Assembly: GCA_963545485.1 (NCBI GenBank)
Contig: CAUUJG010000004.1
Coordinates: 1 to 64,000, forward strand
Source of the DNA: CAUTUX01 sp963545485
GTDB lineage: Bacteria > Bacillota > Clostridia > Christensenellales > CAG-917
Direction: 5' to 3'
Length of the DNA stretch: 64,000 nucleotides
In this document: piece by piece, positions 1-9,115 of the stretch
Position numbering within the stretch: position 1 is the first letter of the stretch
How the letters are laid out: the number at the start of each line of letters is the position of its first letter
Program-made: the position numbers and the translations under genes
The notes under the pieces: generated by a model
What the model was told of the DNA's origin: nothing
Seen by the model: the letters and a program-made list of their open reading frames with translations, nothing else
The model's database searches: none

Positions 1-120
1 TCTTTTTCGTTGTTTTAATGCAAAAAATATAGGGTATTTCTTTGGGAATTACTTAATTTAATATTCCCTCTTTTATTTATACATTTATACTTTTATTCTT
101 TTTTGGTCTATACTTTTTTT

Positions 121-1023
121 ATGAAAAAATATGATTTAATTATTGTCGGTGGAGGTCCCGCAGGCTTAACTGCTGGCATATATGCTAAGCGTGGTGGTCT
201 GCGTGTTGTTATTATTGAAAAACTTGTTCCTGGCGGACAAATGTCACGAACTCTAGAAATTGAAAATTATCCAGGATTTAAAAATGTATCCGGAATACAA
301 TTAGCAATGAACATGCAGGAACAATGTACATCACTTGGCGTTGAATTTATTTATGGAGAAATTTCAAAATTAGATTTAATTAGCAATCCTAAAAGTTTAA
401 GTATAAATGAAGATATTATTGTTGGAGATTCGATAATTGTTGCCTCCGGCACTACTCCAACAAGTTTAGGAATTAGAGGTGAAAAAGATTTTGCTGGTAG
501 AGGTGTATCTTACTGTGCGACATGCGATGGTGGATTCTTTAAAGGCAAGACTGTCTGTGTTGTTGGTGGGGGAAATACCGCCATTGAAGATGCTCTATAC
601 CTTGAAAGATTGACTGATGAAGTACATTTAATACATAGAAGAGATGAATATCGTGCTTCTCAAATTCTTGTTGATCAATTGAATGAATCTAAAATCATTC
701 AACACAAATCATCCATTGTTGATTGTATACATGGGAACAACAAGGTCGAAAGTATTGATATTAAGAATTTAAAAACTGACTCCATAATCAATATCCCCAT
801 GAATGGGGTTTTTATGGCTGTGGGACAAACTCCTCTATCTGAAATGTTTGATGTTCTAAAAAAAGATGACCATGGATATATCATTACAGATGCAGATATG
901 AAAACTTCAATAGCTGGTGTTTTTGCTGCCGGTGATGTGACCAAAAAAAATGTCCGTCAAATAGTTACAGCCTGTGCGGATGGAGCTATTGCTGCCGAAA
1001 GTGCACTTAAATTTTTAAGATAA
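121..1023 (+). CDS. trxB: Thioredoxin reductase (NADPH)
   Basis: FAD-dependent pyridine nucleotide-disulfide oxidoreductase that reduces thioredoxin in the cytoplasm. Visible are an N-terminal FAD-binding Rossmann motif (VGGGPAGLTAG), the redox-active CATC motif near residues 131-134, a second NADPH-binding motif (VVGGGNTAIEDA) and a C-terminal FAD motif (GVFAAGDV). The 300-residue length is normal for bacterial TrxB. An upstream in-frame ATG at 103 is less likely, because family members begin at the MKKYDLIIVGGG position. There is no Shine-Dalgarno before 121; a TATACT hexamer at 109-114 lies exactly 6 nt before the ATG, so the message may be leaderless. Confidence 0.95.
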   Translation: MKKYDLIIVGGGPAGLTAGIYAKRGGLRVVIIEKLVPGGQMSRTLEIENYPGFKNVSGIQLAMNMQEQCTSLGVEFIYGEISKLDLISNPKSLSINEDIIVGDSIIVASGTTPTSLGIRGEKDFAGRGVSYCATCDGGFFKGKTVCVVGGGNTAIEDALYLERLTDEVHLIHRRDEYRASQILVDQLNESKIIQHKSSIVDCIHGNNKVESIDIKNLKTDSIINIPMNGVFMAVGQTPLSEMFDVLKKDDHGYIITDADMKTSIAGVFAAGDVTKKNVRQIVTACADGAIAAESALKFLR

Positions 1024-1295
1024 GTGAATCGAAATAATATCGGGATTATCGGAATAATATAAGATTTAACAGTTCTATTCCCCCTATTATTTTTTTTATC
1101 TGCATCACTAAAATAATTATCCTTTTCTTATTCTATTGAAAATCTCTTATTCGCTTAAAATCTATTTTTTGTTATTATTCGTTAAAAATTAAACAAAACT
1201 TGAAATTTTTTTTATTTATTTTTAACTGTTTTGTGCAATTTTTTTAGTTTTTTGTGTTTTTAGGTTAATTTTTCTAACAATTTATAAAAAAATTG

Positions 1296-1324
1296 TTGAC
1301 AAATATGTTGGACGGGATTAACAT
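1296..1324 (+). promoter_or_regulatory. Sigma-A-type promoter of a candidate small RNA
   Basis: TTGACA at 1296-1301, a 17-bp spacer, then TAACAT at 1319-1324. A start near 1331 would begin right at the first hairpin described in the next entry. The -35 is consensus and the -10 is moderate. Confidence 0.6.
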
Positions 1325-1330
1325 GTATTT

Positions 1331-1425
1331 ACATTCAATGTTGCAGAAGCATGTTGAATGTAACTCATAATTTTCCCCCCTTAAAAATAATGACTGGTAG
1401 CAGCCATTATTTTTTTATTAGACAT
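1331..1425 (+). ncRNA. Candidate small RNA (two hairpins) upstream of gdhA
   Basis: Non-coding unit between trxB and gdhA. It has its own promoter, then a stem formed by perfect 10-bp inverted repeats TTACATTCAA (1329-1338) and TTGAATGTAA (1354-1363) with an inner TGC-AGAA-GCA helix. About 20 nt later comes a terminator-like hairpin (AATAATG...CATTATT plus CTG/CAG, 1383-1417) followed by T residues. The roughly 95-nt transcript would end before a separate gdhA promoter, so it is more like a free-standing sRNA than a gdhA leader. It matches no RNA family I recognise. It could instead be the trxB terminator plus an unrelated palindrome (operator). Confidence 0.4.
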
Positions 1426-1435
1426 ATTTCTTTTA

Positions 1436-1464
1436 TTGACTGAGCATATATGCAATGTTAAAAT
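1436..1464 (+). promoter_or_regulatory. gdhA promoter
   Basis: TTGACT at 1436-1441, a 17-bp spacer and TAAAAT at 1459-1464. It lies just after the terminator-like hairpin and 29 bp before the gdhA start, which has a good Shine-Dalgarno (AAAGGCGG). Confidence 0.6.
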
Positions 1465-1493
1465 TTTACTAAATTATAAAAGGCGGTTTAAAT

Positions 1494-2843
1494 ATGAATT
1501 ATATCGAAGAAGTTATTAAAAATACAAAAGAGAAAAATGCTCATGAACCAGAGTTTATTCAGTCTGTAAGTGAAGTGTTACGTTCTCTTCCAGTTGTAAT
1601 TAATGAAAATGAAAAACTATATAGGGAACATGCAATTCTTGAAAGAATGGTTGAGCCTGACAGGCAAATTATGTTTAGAGTTCCTTGGATGGATGACAAA
1701 GGGAATTGGCACGTTAACCGTGGATATAGAGTTCAATTTAATAACGCAATCGGACCATATAAGGGTGGTTTAAGATTTCAAAAAAATGTAAACCTCTCAA
1801 TTATTAAATTTTTAGGTTTTGAACAAACATTTAAAAATTCTCTTACTTCTCTTCCTATGGGCGGCGGTAAAGGTGGTTCTGACTTTGATTCCAGCGGAAA
1901 AAGTGATGCTGAGATTATGCGTTTCTGCTATAACTTCATGACGGAACTCCAAAGACATATAGGTGCAAATCTTGATGTGCCTGCTGGTGATATGGGCGTT
2001 GGCGGTCGTGAAATTGGTTACCTCTTCGGAGCATACAAAAAAATTAACGGTAGCTTTGAAAATGGCGTTCTTACTGGAAAGGCACTTTCTTTCGGTGGTT
2101 CAAAAATCAGACCTGAAGCTACAGGATATGGTGCAACTTATTTCTTACAAGAAATACTAAAGAAACTTGGAGAAGGTATAAAAGGAAAAAAATTCGCAAT
2201 TTCAGGATTTGGAAATGTTGCTTGGGGAGCAACCAAGAAAATAACTGAACTAGGTGGTAAAGTTGTCTCTCTTTCAGGACCAGATGGCTATATATATGAT
2301 AAAAATGGAGTTTCAACACCTGAAAAAATTAATTATATGGTTGAGCTTAGAATGAGCGGAAAAAATTGCATTCAAGCATATGCCGATAAGTTCGGTGTAG
2401 AATTCGTGCCAAAACAAAAACCTTGGGGAAATGTTGATGCCGACATTTATATGCCTTGTGCTACTCAAAATGAGATTTTACTTGATGATGCAAAAAAAAT
2501 ATTAGATAAAAAAGTTAAATATCTCATTGAAGTTTCTAACATGCCTACAACAAATGAAGCATCTGAACTATTGCAGAAAAATGGAGTTCTTGTAGCACCT
2601 TCAAAAGCTGTAAATGCTGGTGGTGTTGCTGTTTCCGGTCTTGAAATGACTCAAAACAGCGAGCGTCTTTCTTGGGAAAGTAAAGATGTTGATGAAAAAC
2701 TTCAACACATAATGGTATCTATGCATAAACACATTGTTAAGACTTTAGAAGATTATTCATTGCCTTATAATCTTGTTACTGGTGCAAATATCGCTGGCTT
2801 TATCAAAGTTGCAGATGCAATGATCGCACAGGGCGTAAACTAA
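1494..2843 (+). CDS. gdhA: Glutamate dehydrogenase (hexameric, likely NADP-type)
   Basis: Reversible conversion of 2-oxoglutarate, ammonia and NAD(P)H to glutamate; a central entry point for nitrogen. The 449-residue length matches the small hexameric family. The catalytic region SLPMGGGKGGSDFD (lysine near residue 126), the PAGDMGVGGREIGY segment and the Rossmann motif SGFGNVAWGA are all intact. It is monocistronic: own promoter at 1436, Shine-Dalgarno 8 nt before ATG, and a strong hairpin terminator after the stop. NADP specificity is inferred from overall similarity to the 450-residue class and is not proven by a visible residue. Confidence 0.96.
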   Translation: MNYIEEVIKNTKEKNAHEPEFIQSVSEVLRSLPVVINENEKLYREHAILERMVEPDRQIMFRVPWMDDKGNWHVNRGYRVQFNNAIGPYKGGLRFQKNVNLSIIKFLGFEQTFKNSLTSLPMGGGKGGSDFDSSGKSDAEIMRFCYNFMTELQRHIGANLDVPAGDMGVGGREIGYLFGAYKKINGSFENGVLTGKALSFGGSKIRPEATGYGATYFLQEILKKLGEGIKGKKFAISGFGNVAWGATKKITELGGKVVSLSGPDGYIYDKNGVSTPEKINYMVELRMSGKNCIQAYADKFGVEFVPKQKPWGNVDADIYMPCATQNEILLDDAKKILDKKVKYLIEVSNMPTTNEASELLQKNGVLVAPSKAVNAGGVAVSGLEMTQNSERLSWESKDVDEKLQHIMVSMHKHIVKTLEDYSLPYNLVTGANIAGFIKVADAMIAQGVN

Positions 2844-2849
2844 ATTTGT

Positions 2850-3866
2850 TTAAATTTTAAAGAGGGAACTATTATTAGTTCCTTTTTTTATTGTTGCTCT
2901 TTTATATTTGTCGGATCGCACACTTTTCATACATTCTAATCCGCTATTTTTAAGTTTTATGCTTGTTATTTTTCCCTGCATCTCAACACATTCAATGTAT
3001 TCAATATAAATTCTTATTCCACACAAATCGAATATTGCATTTTGATACTTTTCTTTACTTACAAACATCTCCTGTATCTCTTTTGGTGTACAAGCTACTT
3101 TTACATAACCAAACTTATTATTAATACCATAGTCGTGCAGCATAAGATCTCCACATTGATGATTTGGGATAACTTGCTTAATCGCTTCAATAACGGAATT
3201 CTTTTCTTTCTTATTATCAACTCCTATCAATTGATTCCATGTTTCTATAAGCATCTTTATTGCTATCGCACACACTACTAGACTTAAAATTATTCCGAAT
3301 ATTCCATCTAAAACTACTCTTACATTTCTCAATCTGAGAACATATGTTATTGCAACAAAAAATGTCATGCCAGAATCTAAAAAATTATCAGTTGTAATAA
3401 TTGATAAAGCTTTTGCTTTTAATTTTCGATATGAGAATAGAGATATTACTCCCATAGCCACTTTTATCAAAACCGTACCCATTAAAGTAGCGAAATGAAT
3501 CCATGAAAACTGAGACTCTGGTGCTGGAAGATTTAACCTAATTGATGAAAAATACAAAAACATTACGCCTAAACCGAGTAATATAAGGTTTGAAAGAAAA
3601 TTTACAGCATATTCAGCTCTTCCTGTTTTATCTGTTATTTTTATGTTGCCTTTTTGGGCAATCATATATACAAATCCTAATATTACGAGTAATGCAGAAA
3701 TAATATCAAAAAAATTATTGGTCGCATCAATAATAATTGGCAAAGAATAATTTGCTAACCCTATATATAATTTTGTAATTGCCAACCCTAAATTAAACAG
3801 TACTAATATTGCAAGAACAATAACTGTTGATACTTCTCTCTGTGAATTTATTTGTTTGATTTTCAT
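2850..3866 (-). CDS. Cation diffusion facilitator (CDF) family transporter
   Basis: Membrane protein of 338 residues that probably exports a divalent metal by proton exchange. About six hydrophobic segments occur in the first 215 residues, followed by a cytoplasmic C-terminal domain and a basic tail. The metal-site positions of CDF proteins are recognisable: NNFFD in the second segment and DNFLD in the fifth. The DxxxD form of the latter is typical of manganese- or iron-type members more than zinc ones, so the metal is uncertain. It overlaps bioY by 4 bp and probably ends the minus-strand run that begins with the alpha/beta hydrolase at 8988. Its last codons run into the gdhA terminator. Confidence 0.82.
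   Translation of the reverse strand: MKIKQINSQREVSTVIVLAILVLFNLGLAITKLYIGLANYSLPIIIDATNNFFDIISALLVILGFVYMIAQKGNIKITDKTGRAEYAVNFLSNLILLGLGVMFLYFSSIRLNLPAPESQFSWIHFATLMGTVLIKVAMGVISLFSYRKLKAKALSIITTDNFLDSGMTFFVAITYVLRLRNVRVVLDGIFGIILSLVVCAIAIKMLIETWNQLIGVDNKKEKNSVIEAIKQVIPNHQCGDLMLHDYGINNKFGYVKVACTPKEIQEMFVSKEKYQNAIFDLCGIRIYIEYIECVEMQGKITSIKLKNSGLECMKSVRSDKYKRATIKKGTNNSSLFKI
2861..2890 (+). terminator. Rho-independent terminator of gdhA
   Basis: GGAACTA (2865-2871), loop TTAT, TAGTTCC (2876-2882), then seven T. It overlaps the 3' end of the convergent CDF gene. Confidence 0.8.
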
Positions 3867-4489
3867 CCTAATTCCAGTTTTTCACCTAGCTGTTTCTTTA
3901 TCCTAGTTGCCGCAAATGAAGCTATAATCATAGAAATTGTTCCCTTAAGTCCAAACTTCAATATCATGCTTATAAATACTGGCTTAAATGGTTTTTTATT
4001 CCCTGTTACTTGCACAAGCCAATATGCTCCAATTGCATATAAAAGTAATATCGATAATATTCCTACGAGAATTTGTATAATATTTGATTTGGTATTTTTT
4101 GTAAGACCTATAATGATAACCATAGGTATGAATCCAATAATAAACCCTCCTGTTGGTCCAGCAATTGCCGCAATGCCTGCTCTACTTGCAAATACAGGAA
4201 CCCCCATTCCTCCAAGAATTACATAAAGAATTACTGTTATCCCGCCCCATACAGATCCAAGCATATATCCGACTAGTGCAATGCCTAATGTTTGCAATGT
4301 CATAGGAACTCCACCTGGCAACGGAATCTGCGTATGAGATAAAATCCCAAGTAAAGTAACCATTATACTGATGTAAACCAACCTTCTTATATGCAGCAAT
4401 GTAGGACTATATTTTGCTGATTTAGGATTTTTATTTAATGAAATTCGTTCAATTTCCGCTTTAATCTGTTTCGTATTCTGTCCACTCAT
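3863..4489 (-). CDS. bioY: Biotin transporter BioY
   Basis: Substrate-binding S component of an ECF-type biotin importer. The 208-residue sequence has a polar N-terminal extension of about 35 residues and then six hydrophobic segments. Signature blocks are PLPGGVPMTLQTLGIALVGY and GGMGVPVFA followed by AGPTGGFIIGF, which form the biotin site in the family. No EcfA or EcfT gene is nearby, so it either uses shared ECF modules elsewhere or works alone. Start overlaps the metallophosphoesterase stop (4 bp), which indicates translational coupling. It suggests the organism imports biotin. Confidence 0.9.
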   Translation of the reverse strand: MSGQNTKQIKAEIERISLNKNPKSAKYSPTLLHIRRLVYISIMVTLLGILSHTQIPLPGGVPMTLQTLGIALVGYMLGSVWGGITVILYVILGGMGVPVFASRAGIAAIAGPTGGFIIGFIPMVIIIGLTKNTKSNIIQILVGILSILLLYAIGAYWLVQVTGNKKPFKPVFISMILKFGLKGTISMIIASFAATRIKKQLGEKLELG

Positions 4490-5484
4490 TCTCTATTTTC
4501 CCTCTCTATATCTACCAATGGCAACATTGATACATCGAATGTTCCATTTTTATTTATCTCTATTATAGTGCCACCACGCTGTGTTTTCTTCTTTCTAATT
4601 CCTGTATATGCATAATAATCTATACTCATACCATATGTTAACCTGATTCCTTGATATGTTAATGATAAAGTATTTAAATGATCATGCCCCATGAACATCC
4701 CCTTACAACTTCCAAACTTCACCATCTCCCTGAAAAATGCACAATCTAAAGTTTTCGGATATCCAAAATAATTATCCTTCTCTTGGACAAAACCAAAATG
4801 ATATTTTACATCACTATCTCCTCTATAACATTTCTCCCACGCTTCCTTAAATTCCTTTGGTGGAATATGAAAAAATGCCAATGAAGGAACTTGCTCCCCC
4901 GTATAGCTAGAAACTGTTTTTTTATACCACTCAATCTGATCTTCTTTTATAACATCAAACCCGCTGAAAAAATTCCATGTGATATATGAGTGAGAATCAA
5001 GAAACATGAGTAAATATATTAATTTATTGTTTTCATCTCTAACTTCATAAGAATAGTTTCCAACACCACTTATATCTTTCGCACCATGCATAAAATAACA
5101 GTGTCTTAATGACTTATAATAATCACCTAATTCTTCTTTTTTGTATCGTGAAAAACTTTCAGCATCATGATTCCCAAACACAATCGTCCATGGTATTTCA
5201 AACGATTCCATCAATTTAGCTAATTTTTTTGTTGTTCTTAAATTGTTTATAGATGCCCCAAACATCGGCATTGGATATACCATATCACCAGTTATTATGA
5301 TAAAATCTGGATTTGCTACATGTACTATTTTTGTTATTGCATCAAGTGCAAGTTGATCAAGTTTTTTTGTTAAACAACTTCCTCCCAAATGGATATCCGT
5401 TAATTGTAATATTCGGAGTTTATCTCCCTTAAATTTGATTATTCCTTTATTCTCATTTTCAATTTTTGTAACTTCAATACTCAT
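4486..5484 (-). CDS. Calcineurin-like metallophosphoesterase
   Basis: Probable dinuclear-metal phosphoesterase of 332 residues; the substrate is unknown. The family motifs are in order: LTDIHLG (DxH), ITGDMVYP (GDxx), VFGNHDAE (GNHD/E), FFHIPP (H) and FMGHDHLN (GHxH). No signal peptide is visible, so it is probably cytoplasmic. It resembles eukaryotic-type purple/DCR2-like phosphatases in its motif spacing, but a specific role cannot be given. It lies in a tight run with bioY and the MFS gene, 3 bp downstream of the latter. Confidence 0.85.
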   Translation of the reverse strand: MSIEVTKIENENKGIIKFKGDKLRILQLTDIHLGGSCLTKKLDQLALDAITKIVHVANPDFIIITGDMVYPMPMFGASINNLRTTKKLAKLMESFEIPWTIVFGNHDAESFSRYKKEELGDYYKSLRHCYFMHGAKDISGVGNYSYEVRDENNKLIYLLMFLDSHSYITWNFFSGFDVIKEDQIEWYKKTVSSYTGEQVPSLAFFHIPPKEFKEAWEKCYRGDSDVKYHFGFVQEKDNYFGYPKTLDCAFFREMVKFGSCKGMFMGHDHLNTLSLTYQGIRLTYGMSIDYYAYTGIRKKKTQRGGTIIEINKNGTFDVSMLPLVDIERENRE

Positions 5485-5487
5485 AAA

Positions 5488-7014
5488 TTAACACAATTCT
5501 TTTCTCAACAACTCACTCTCAACTTGTTCCGCAACAGTCAAGGATTCCTTCCCTTCATGTATTGCCTTTTCAACCAGATACTTAATTCTTACAAGTTTCC
5601 TGTCACTTACCTTATACAGCACTGAACAAATAAAACCTATAATTAAAAGCACTGCTGCTGATACCGCTATAATTACCCTTATAGCCACAAACACCCCTGC
5701 CGGCTGATCCTTTACAAAATCATTCGCCGATGTTGATTTGATATACCCTGCAATCTGCAATCCTACTCCAACTATACCCGCAGCAAGAGCTGCTCCAACT
5801 TTTCTAGTAAAAGTCATTACTCCTGACATATTTGCCGTTGGTTTCATCCCAAGTTTTAAATAAGCTATTTCAACAGTATCTGGAAATATCAACCACGGCA
5901 TCGATTGAGCCCCCGCAAAACCTAATCCCATAATCGCAGCAAATAATATTATCAACCAAGGTTGTCCCCAACTTTTCTGATATACCGCCAATAAAATAGC
6001 ACCTATTATATAAAGGGGTAACCCTATCCTGTATGCCAACTGTTTTGTTTTCTTTTCTTTGATCAACATAGCAAATATTATTCCTATCGCTGCTGCAACC
6101 ATCATTGGTGCTATTATTAATCCGGAACTCATAGCTATTACTTTATTTCCTATTTTTAATCCCACACTATCAATCCCACCAGCTATAAATGTTGAGTAGT
6201 ATATTGCCATTCCACTAATAACATCCATGCACATGAATGCGGAAACATACATCCCTAAATGCAGTATGTATGATTTAACTTTGAGCCCATCAAAATATTC
6301 TTTAATTTTAAACTTGTGTTTTTTTGTTCTATCAAACGGAACTCTTTCTTTAACGAATATACCAGCAATAATCAATGGCAGTGCGAATGCTAGTCCGAAT
6401 CCGATAATTATTATCCAATAAAAATTTCCATATTGCATATTCCCTTTTTTTACTTTCCCAAAGAAATATGCTGGTATCAAATAGAAAACTGCTCCAGCCA
6501 ATAAATCAAAAAGTAACTTATATGTATTTGCTTTGTTCCGTTCTTTATGGTGCGTAGAAATATCAGCACTCATTGACATATACGGTACTTGCGAGATAGT
6601 TGATATTGTACAATATACTAAATATGCAATTGTCATCCATGCGATCTTTCCTGCATCGCTAAATCCAAGATTGCCAATTGGTGCAAACAAAAATGCTAAA
6701 CCGAATGGTATAAGAATTCCACCCAATATCATATATGGTTTTCTTCTACCTAGTTTATTCTTTTTAGAATTCTGAGAAATAAGACCCATCGCCGGATCTG
6801 AAATAGCATCCCACAGTTTTGATAATATTATTACAAGTCCTGCTGCAACCGGGGCAATGCCAACTGAATCTGTGAAGTATGGCATCAATAAGACTGAAAG
6901 AAACGCCGCTTGTCCGCCACCAAATATGTCTGCTGCTCCATATACAACCTTTTCCCAACCAGGTACTCGCTCATTCTTCGGTATGGGGTTTTCTTTTTTT
7001 TCTTTTTTCTTCAT
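5488..7014 (-). CDS. MFS transporter of the GPH (sodium:galactoside symporter) family
   Basis: Secondary transporter of 508 residues with about 12 membrane segments. The N-terminal GAADIFGGGQAAF segment, the DAISDPAMGLISQ motif in the second helix and the KKNKLGRRKPYM loop are characteristic of glycoside-pentoside-hexuronide:cation symporters (MelB/YicJ group). The substrate is probably a glycoside or sugar, consistent with the GH13 glucosidase elsewhere in the window, though the two genes are not linked. It sits between the S58 peptidase and the phosphoesterase in the same orientation. Confidence 0.85.
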   Translation of the reverse strand: MKKKEKKENPIPKNERVPGWEKVVYGAADIFGGGQAAFLSVLLMPYFTDSVGIAPVAAGLVIILSKLWDAISDPAMGLISQNSKKNKLGRRKPYMILGGILIPFGLAFLFAPIGNLGFSDAGKIAWMTIAYLVYCTISTISQVPYMSMSADISTHHKERNKANTYKLLFDLLAGAVFYLIPAYFFGKVKKGNMQYGNFYWIIIIGFGLAFALPLIIAGIFVKERVPFDRTKKHKFKIKEYFDGLKVKSYILHLGMYVSAFMCMDVISGMAIYYSTFIAGGIDSVGLKIGNKVIAMSSGLIIAPMMVAAAIGIIFAMLIKEKKTKQLAYRIGLPLYIIGAILLAVYQKSWGQPWLIILFAAIMGLGFAGAQSMPWLIFPDTVEIAYLKLGMKPTANMSGVMTFTRKVGAALAAGIVGVGLQIAGYIKSTSANDFVKDQPAGVFVAIRVIIAVSAAVLLIIGFICSVLYKVSDRKLVRIKYLVEKAIHEGKESLTVAEQVESELLRKELC

Positions 7015-7064
7015 ATTTCCCTTTTTGTAGCACTTTATCCGCTAATGTAACTACCACTTCACCC

Positions 7065-8057
7065 TTAATTACTTGTTTCTTTTGGATTTTCATATATTGT
7101 CTTTATTTGGTCAGACATCACATCTTCACTCTCACTGTCATAAACAATTTCTTGTCCTACAACATTTTTTACAGCATTTATAATTGCTTGTTCAACAGCA
7201 TTGACAACTCCTACATGTAACGGCAGAGTGTTTAATACTGGTTTTTTATTGCTTGCCATTACAATAAATGCGTCTCCATCATAATCTGTATGTACTGGCT
7301 TTATCACCCTTGCTAAACCATCATGTGCAACCTGTGCAAGTTTATTTGCCTGTACTTTTGTTATTTTTGCATCAGTCATGATACATCCTATTGTAGTGTT
7401 TGTTCCAAGTATTATTTTCAAATAATCATTGTTAAGCAAACATTTTTCCGTATTGATAAAGTTGCCATTTTTTCCTTTTGCTCCTGCAATAATCTTCCCA
7501 TCAACATCATAAATATCGCCAAGAGGATTAGGAACAACCACTGCTGTAATAGTAATCCCAGCTACTGTATAGCTAGCAATTCCAAGCCCTGTCTTAACTG
7601 CATTTTTCAAACCTCTTATCTTTCCAGCTGTAGCTCCTTTCCCTGCTCCAATATTTCCACTTTCAGGTTTTTTTAAAGTATTCTCACAAGCTTTATATCC
7701 CATTTGAATATCTGGGTAGTGGTAGTCTTTATCATTTAAATCAAAAATTGCCAATGCCGGCACTATCGGTATAACTTTTTTGTTTAATGAAAAACCAATT
7801 TTTTGTTCTCTTAGATATTTCATGACTCCACATGAAGCTTCCAACCCATAAGCCGAACCACCAGAAAGAACTGCGGCATGAATTTTCTGAACCATCTTCT
7901 CACTTCTTAAAAGCTCTGTTTCTTTTGCTGCTGGAGCACCACCCATACATGAAAATCCTGCTACTGCTCCCTGCTTTGCTATTATCGCCGTTACTCCCGT
8001 ATATTCGTCTTGTGCATGTCCTATTCTAAATCCCTGCGGTATCTTTATTTTATCCAT
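7065..8057 (-). CDS. P1/DmpA family (S58) aminopeptidase-like self-processing hydrolase
   Basis: Ntn-type hydrolase precursor of about 330 residues (peptidase family S58, which includes DmpA aminopeptidase and NylC oligomer hydrolase). Visible blocks are GFRIGHAQD, GGAPAAKETELL, HAAVLSGGSAYGLEA and the segment LGTNTTIGCIMTDA, where the family cleaves itself before a Ser or Thr. Here the candidate nucleophile is Thr after Asn, as in NylC-like members. The start at 8057 is preferred over 8081, because AAGGAAG precedes it and it clears the upstream stop at 8065. The natural substrate is unknown. Confidence 0.82.
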   Translation of the reverse strand: MDKIKIPQGFRIGHAQDEYTGVTAIIAKQGAVAGFSCMGGAPAAKETELLRSEKMVQKIHAAVLSGGSAYGLEASCGVMKYLREQKIGFSLNKKVIPIVPALAIFDLNDKDYHYPDIQMGYKACENTLKKPESGNIGAGKGATAGKIRGLKNAVKTGLGIASYTVAGITITAVVVPNPLGDIYDVDGKIIAGAKGKNGNFINTEKCLLNNDYLKIILGTNTTIGCIMTDAKITKVQANKLAQVAHDGLARVIKPVHTDYDGDAFIVMASNKKPVLNTLPLHVGVVNAVEQAIINAVKNVVGQEIVYDSESEDVMSDQIKTIYENPKETSN

Positions 8058-8064
8058 TTCTTCC

Positions 8065-8988
8065 TTAACTGTTGAATTCATTTATTTTTGCAAGTATATC
8101 ATTGTATACTTCAGCGTTATTTGTCTCATTTAAAATTTCATGTCTACACTCAGGATATATTTTTATAAATACATTTTTCATCCCAAGTGATTTATATAGC
8201 TTTTCAAGTTTAAAAACCTTTTTCGCTTTCCCACCTACAGGATCATTTGCTCCAGAGAACATTGCGACTTTATATTCCTTAGGAATTCCATCAAGTTGTG
8301 GTTTTTTGTATAAATTTACAAGACCATCCAACATATACTTAAAAAACGCTATCGACATAACTTGTCCAGACTTAGGATCATCTTCATACTTTTTCACTTG
8401 TGCCTTGTCTCGTGACAGCCATGCATATTTTGACCCATCATTTTTAAAAGCCTTATTAAATGCTCCAAACGACATCTTATCTAAAGTTGTTGCCGCTGCT
8501 TCTCCACCTTTTGTTTTGTTATATTGAGAAGTAGCTATACTTTGTCCCAACTTTGTCAGCATTCCACCATTATGTGCGGTCCCAGATAAAATCACACCTT
8601 TGCTTGGATTCTTTTTTTGAATATATCTCTGTGAAAGAAAACTACCATAACTATGTCCAAATAATATTAGTGGCAACTTATATCTTTCTGTCAATATATT
8701 TGATATCTGAATCATATCCTCAACAGTGTCTTCAAAAATATTCCCTTGGTGATATCCCCCGACATTTTCCTTTGATGCTTTTGCACTTGTCTCCCCATGA
8801 GCACGATGATCGTCTGCAAAAACTATATACCCATTGCTGTTTAAAAATTTTGCAAAATCGTCATAGCGAAGAGCGTGTTCTGCCATGCCATGTGATATCT
8901 GAACAATTCCTTTTGGATCTTTAACATCATCCCATAAGTAACAATATAATTCTGTCCCATCAAATGCTTTTACTATTTCCTTTTTCAC
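8065..8988 (-). CDS. Alpha/beta hydrolase, monoacylglycerol lipase/lysophospholipase type
   Basis: Serine hydrolase of 307 residues. It has ISHGMAEHALRYDDFA (oxyanion region), nucleophile elbow GHSYGS near residue 112, a late acid in SGANDPVGG and a His in CRHEILNE, giving a complete Ser-Asp-His triad. The pattern is that of Hydrolase_4 (PldB-like) enzymes acting on mono-glycerides or lysophospholipids. No signal peptide. It is the first gene of the minus-strand run reaching to 2850, and its Shine-Dalgarno region (AAGGGGGAAAA) is strong. Confidence 0.88.
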   Translation of the reverse strand: MKKEIVKAFDGTELYCYLWDDVKDPKGIVQISHGMAEHALRYDDFAKFLNSNGYIVFADDHRAHGETSAKASKENVGGYHQGNIFEDTVEDMIQISNILTERYKLPLILFGHSYGSFLSQRYIQKKNPSKGVILSGTAHNGGMLTKLGQSIATSQYNKTKGGEAAATTLDKMSFGAFNKAFKNDGSKYAWLSRDKAQVKKYEDDPKSGQVMSIAFFKYMLDGLVNLYKKPQLDGIPKEYKVAMFSGANDPVGGKAKKVFKLEKLYKSLGMKNVFIKIYPECRHEILNETNNAEVYNDILAKINEFNS

Positions 8989-9115
8989 TTATTTTCCCCC
9001 TTAAGTTAAAAGTTATCGGATTTATATTATCACATCAGGTGTTTGATGTAAAAAAATGACTTTTTTTGAAAAATCTCACTTGTTTGAATATTTTATTTTA
9101 AATTATACTGATTGT

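Noticed and set aside
2119..2319. Minus-strand frames inside gdhA and similar shadows in other genes
   Set aside because: They lie inside well-supported genes and encode no recognisable domain.
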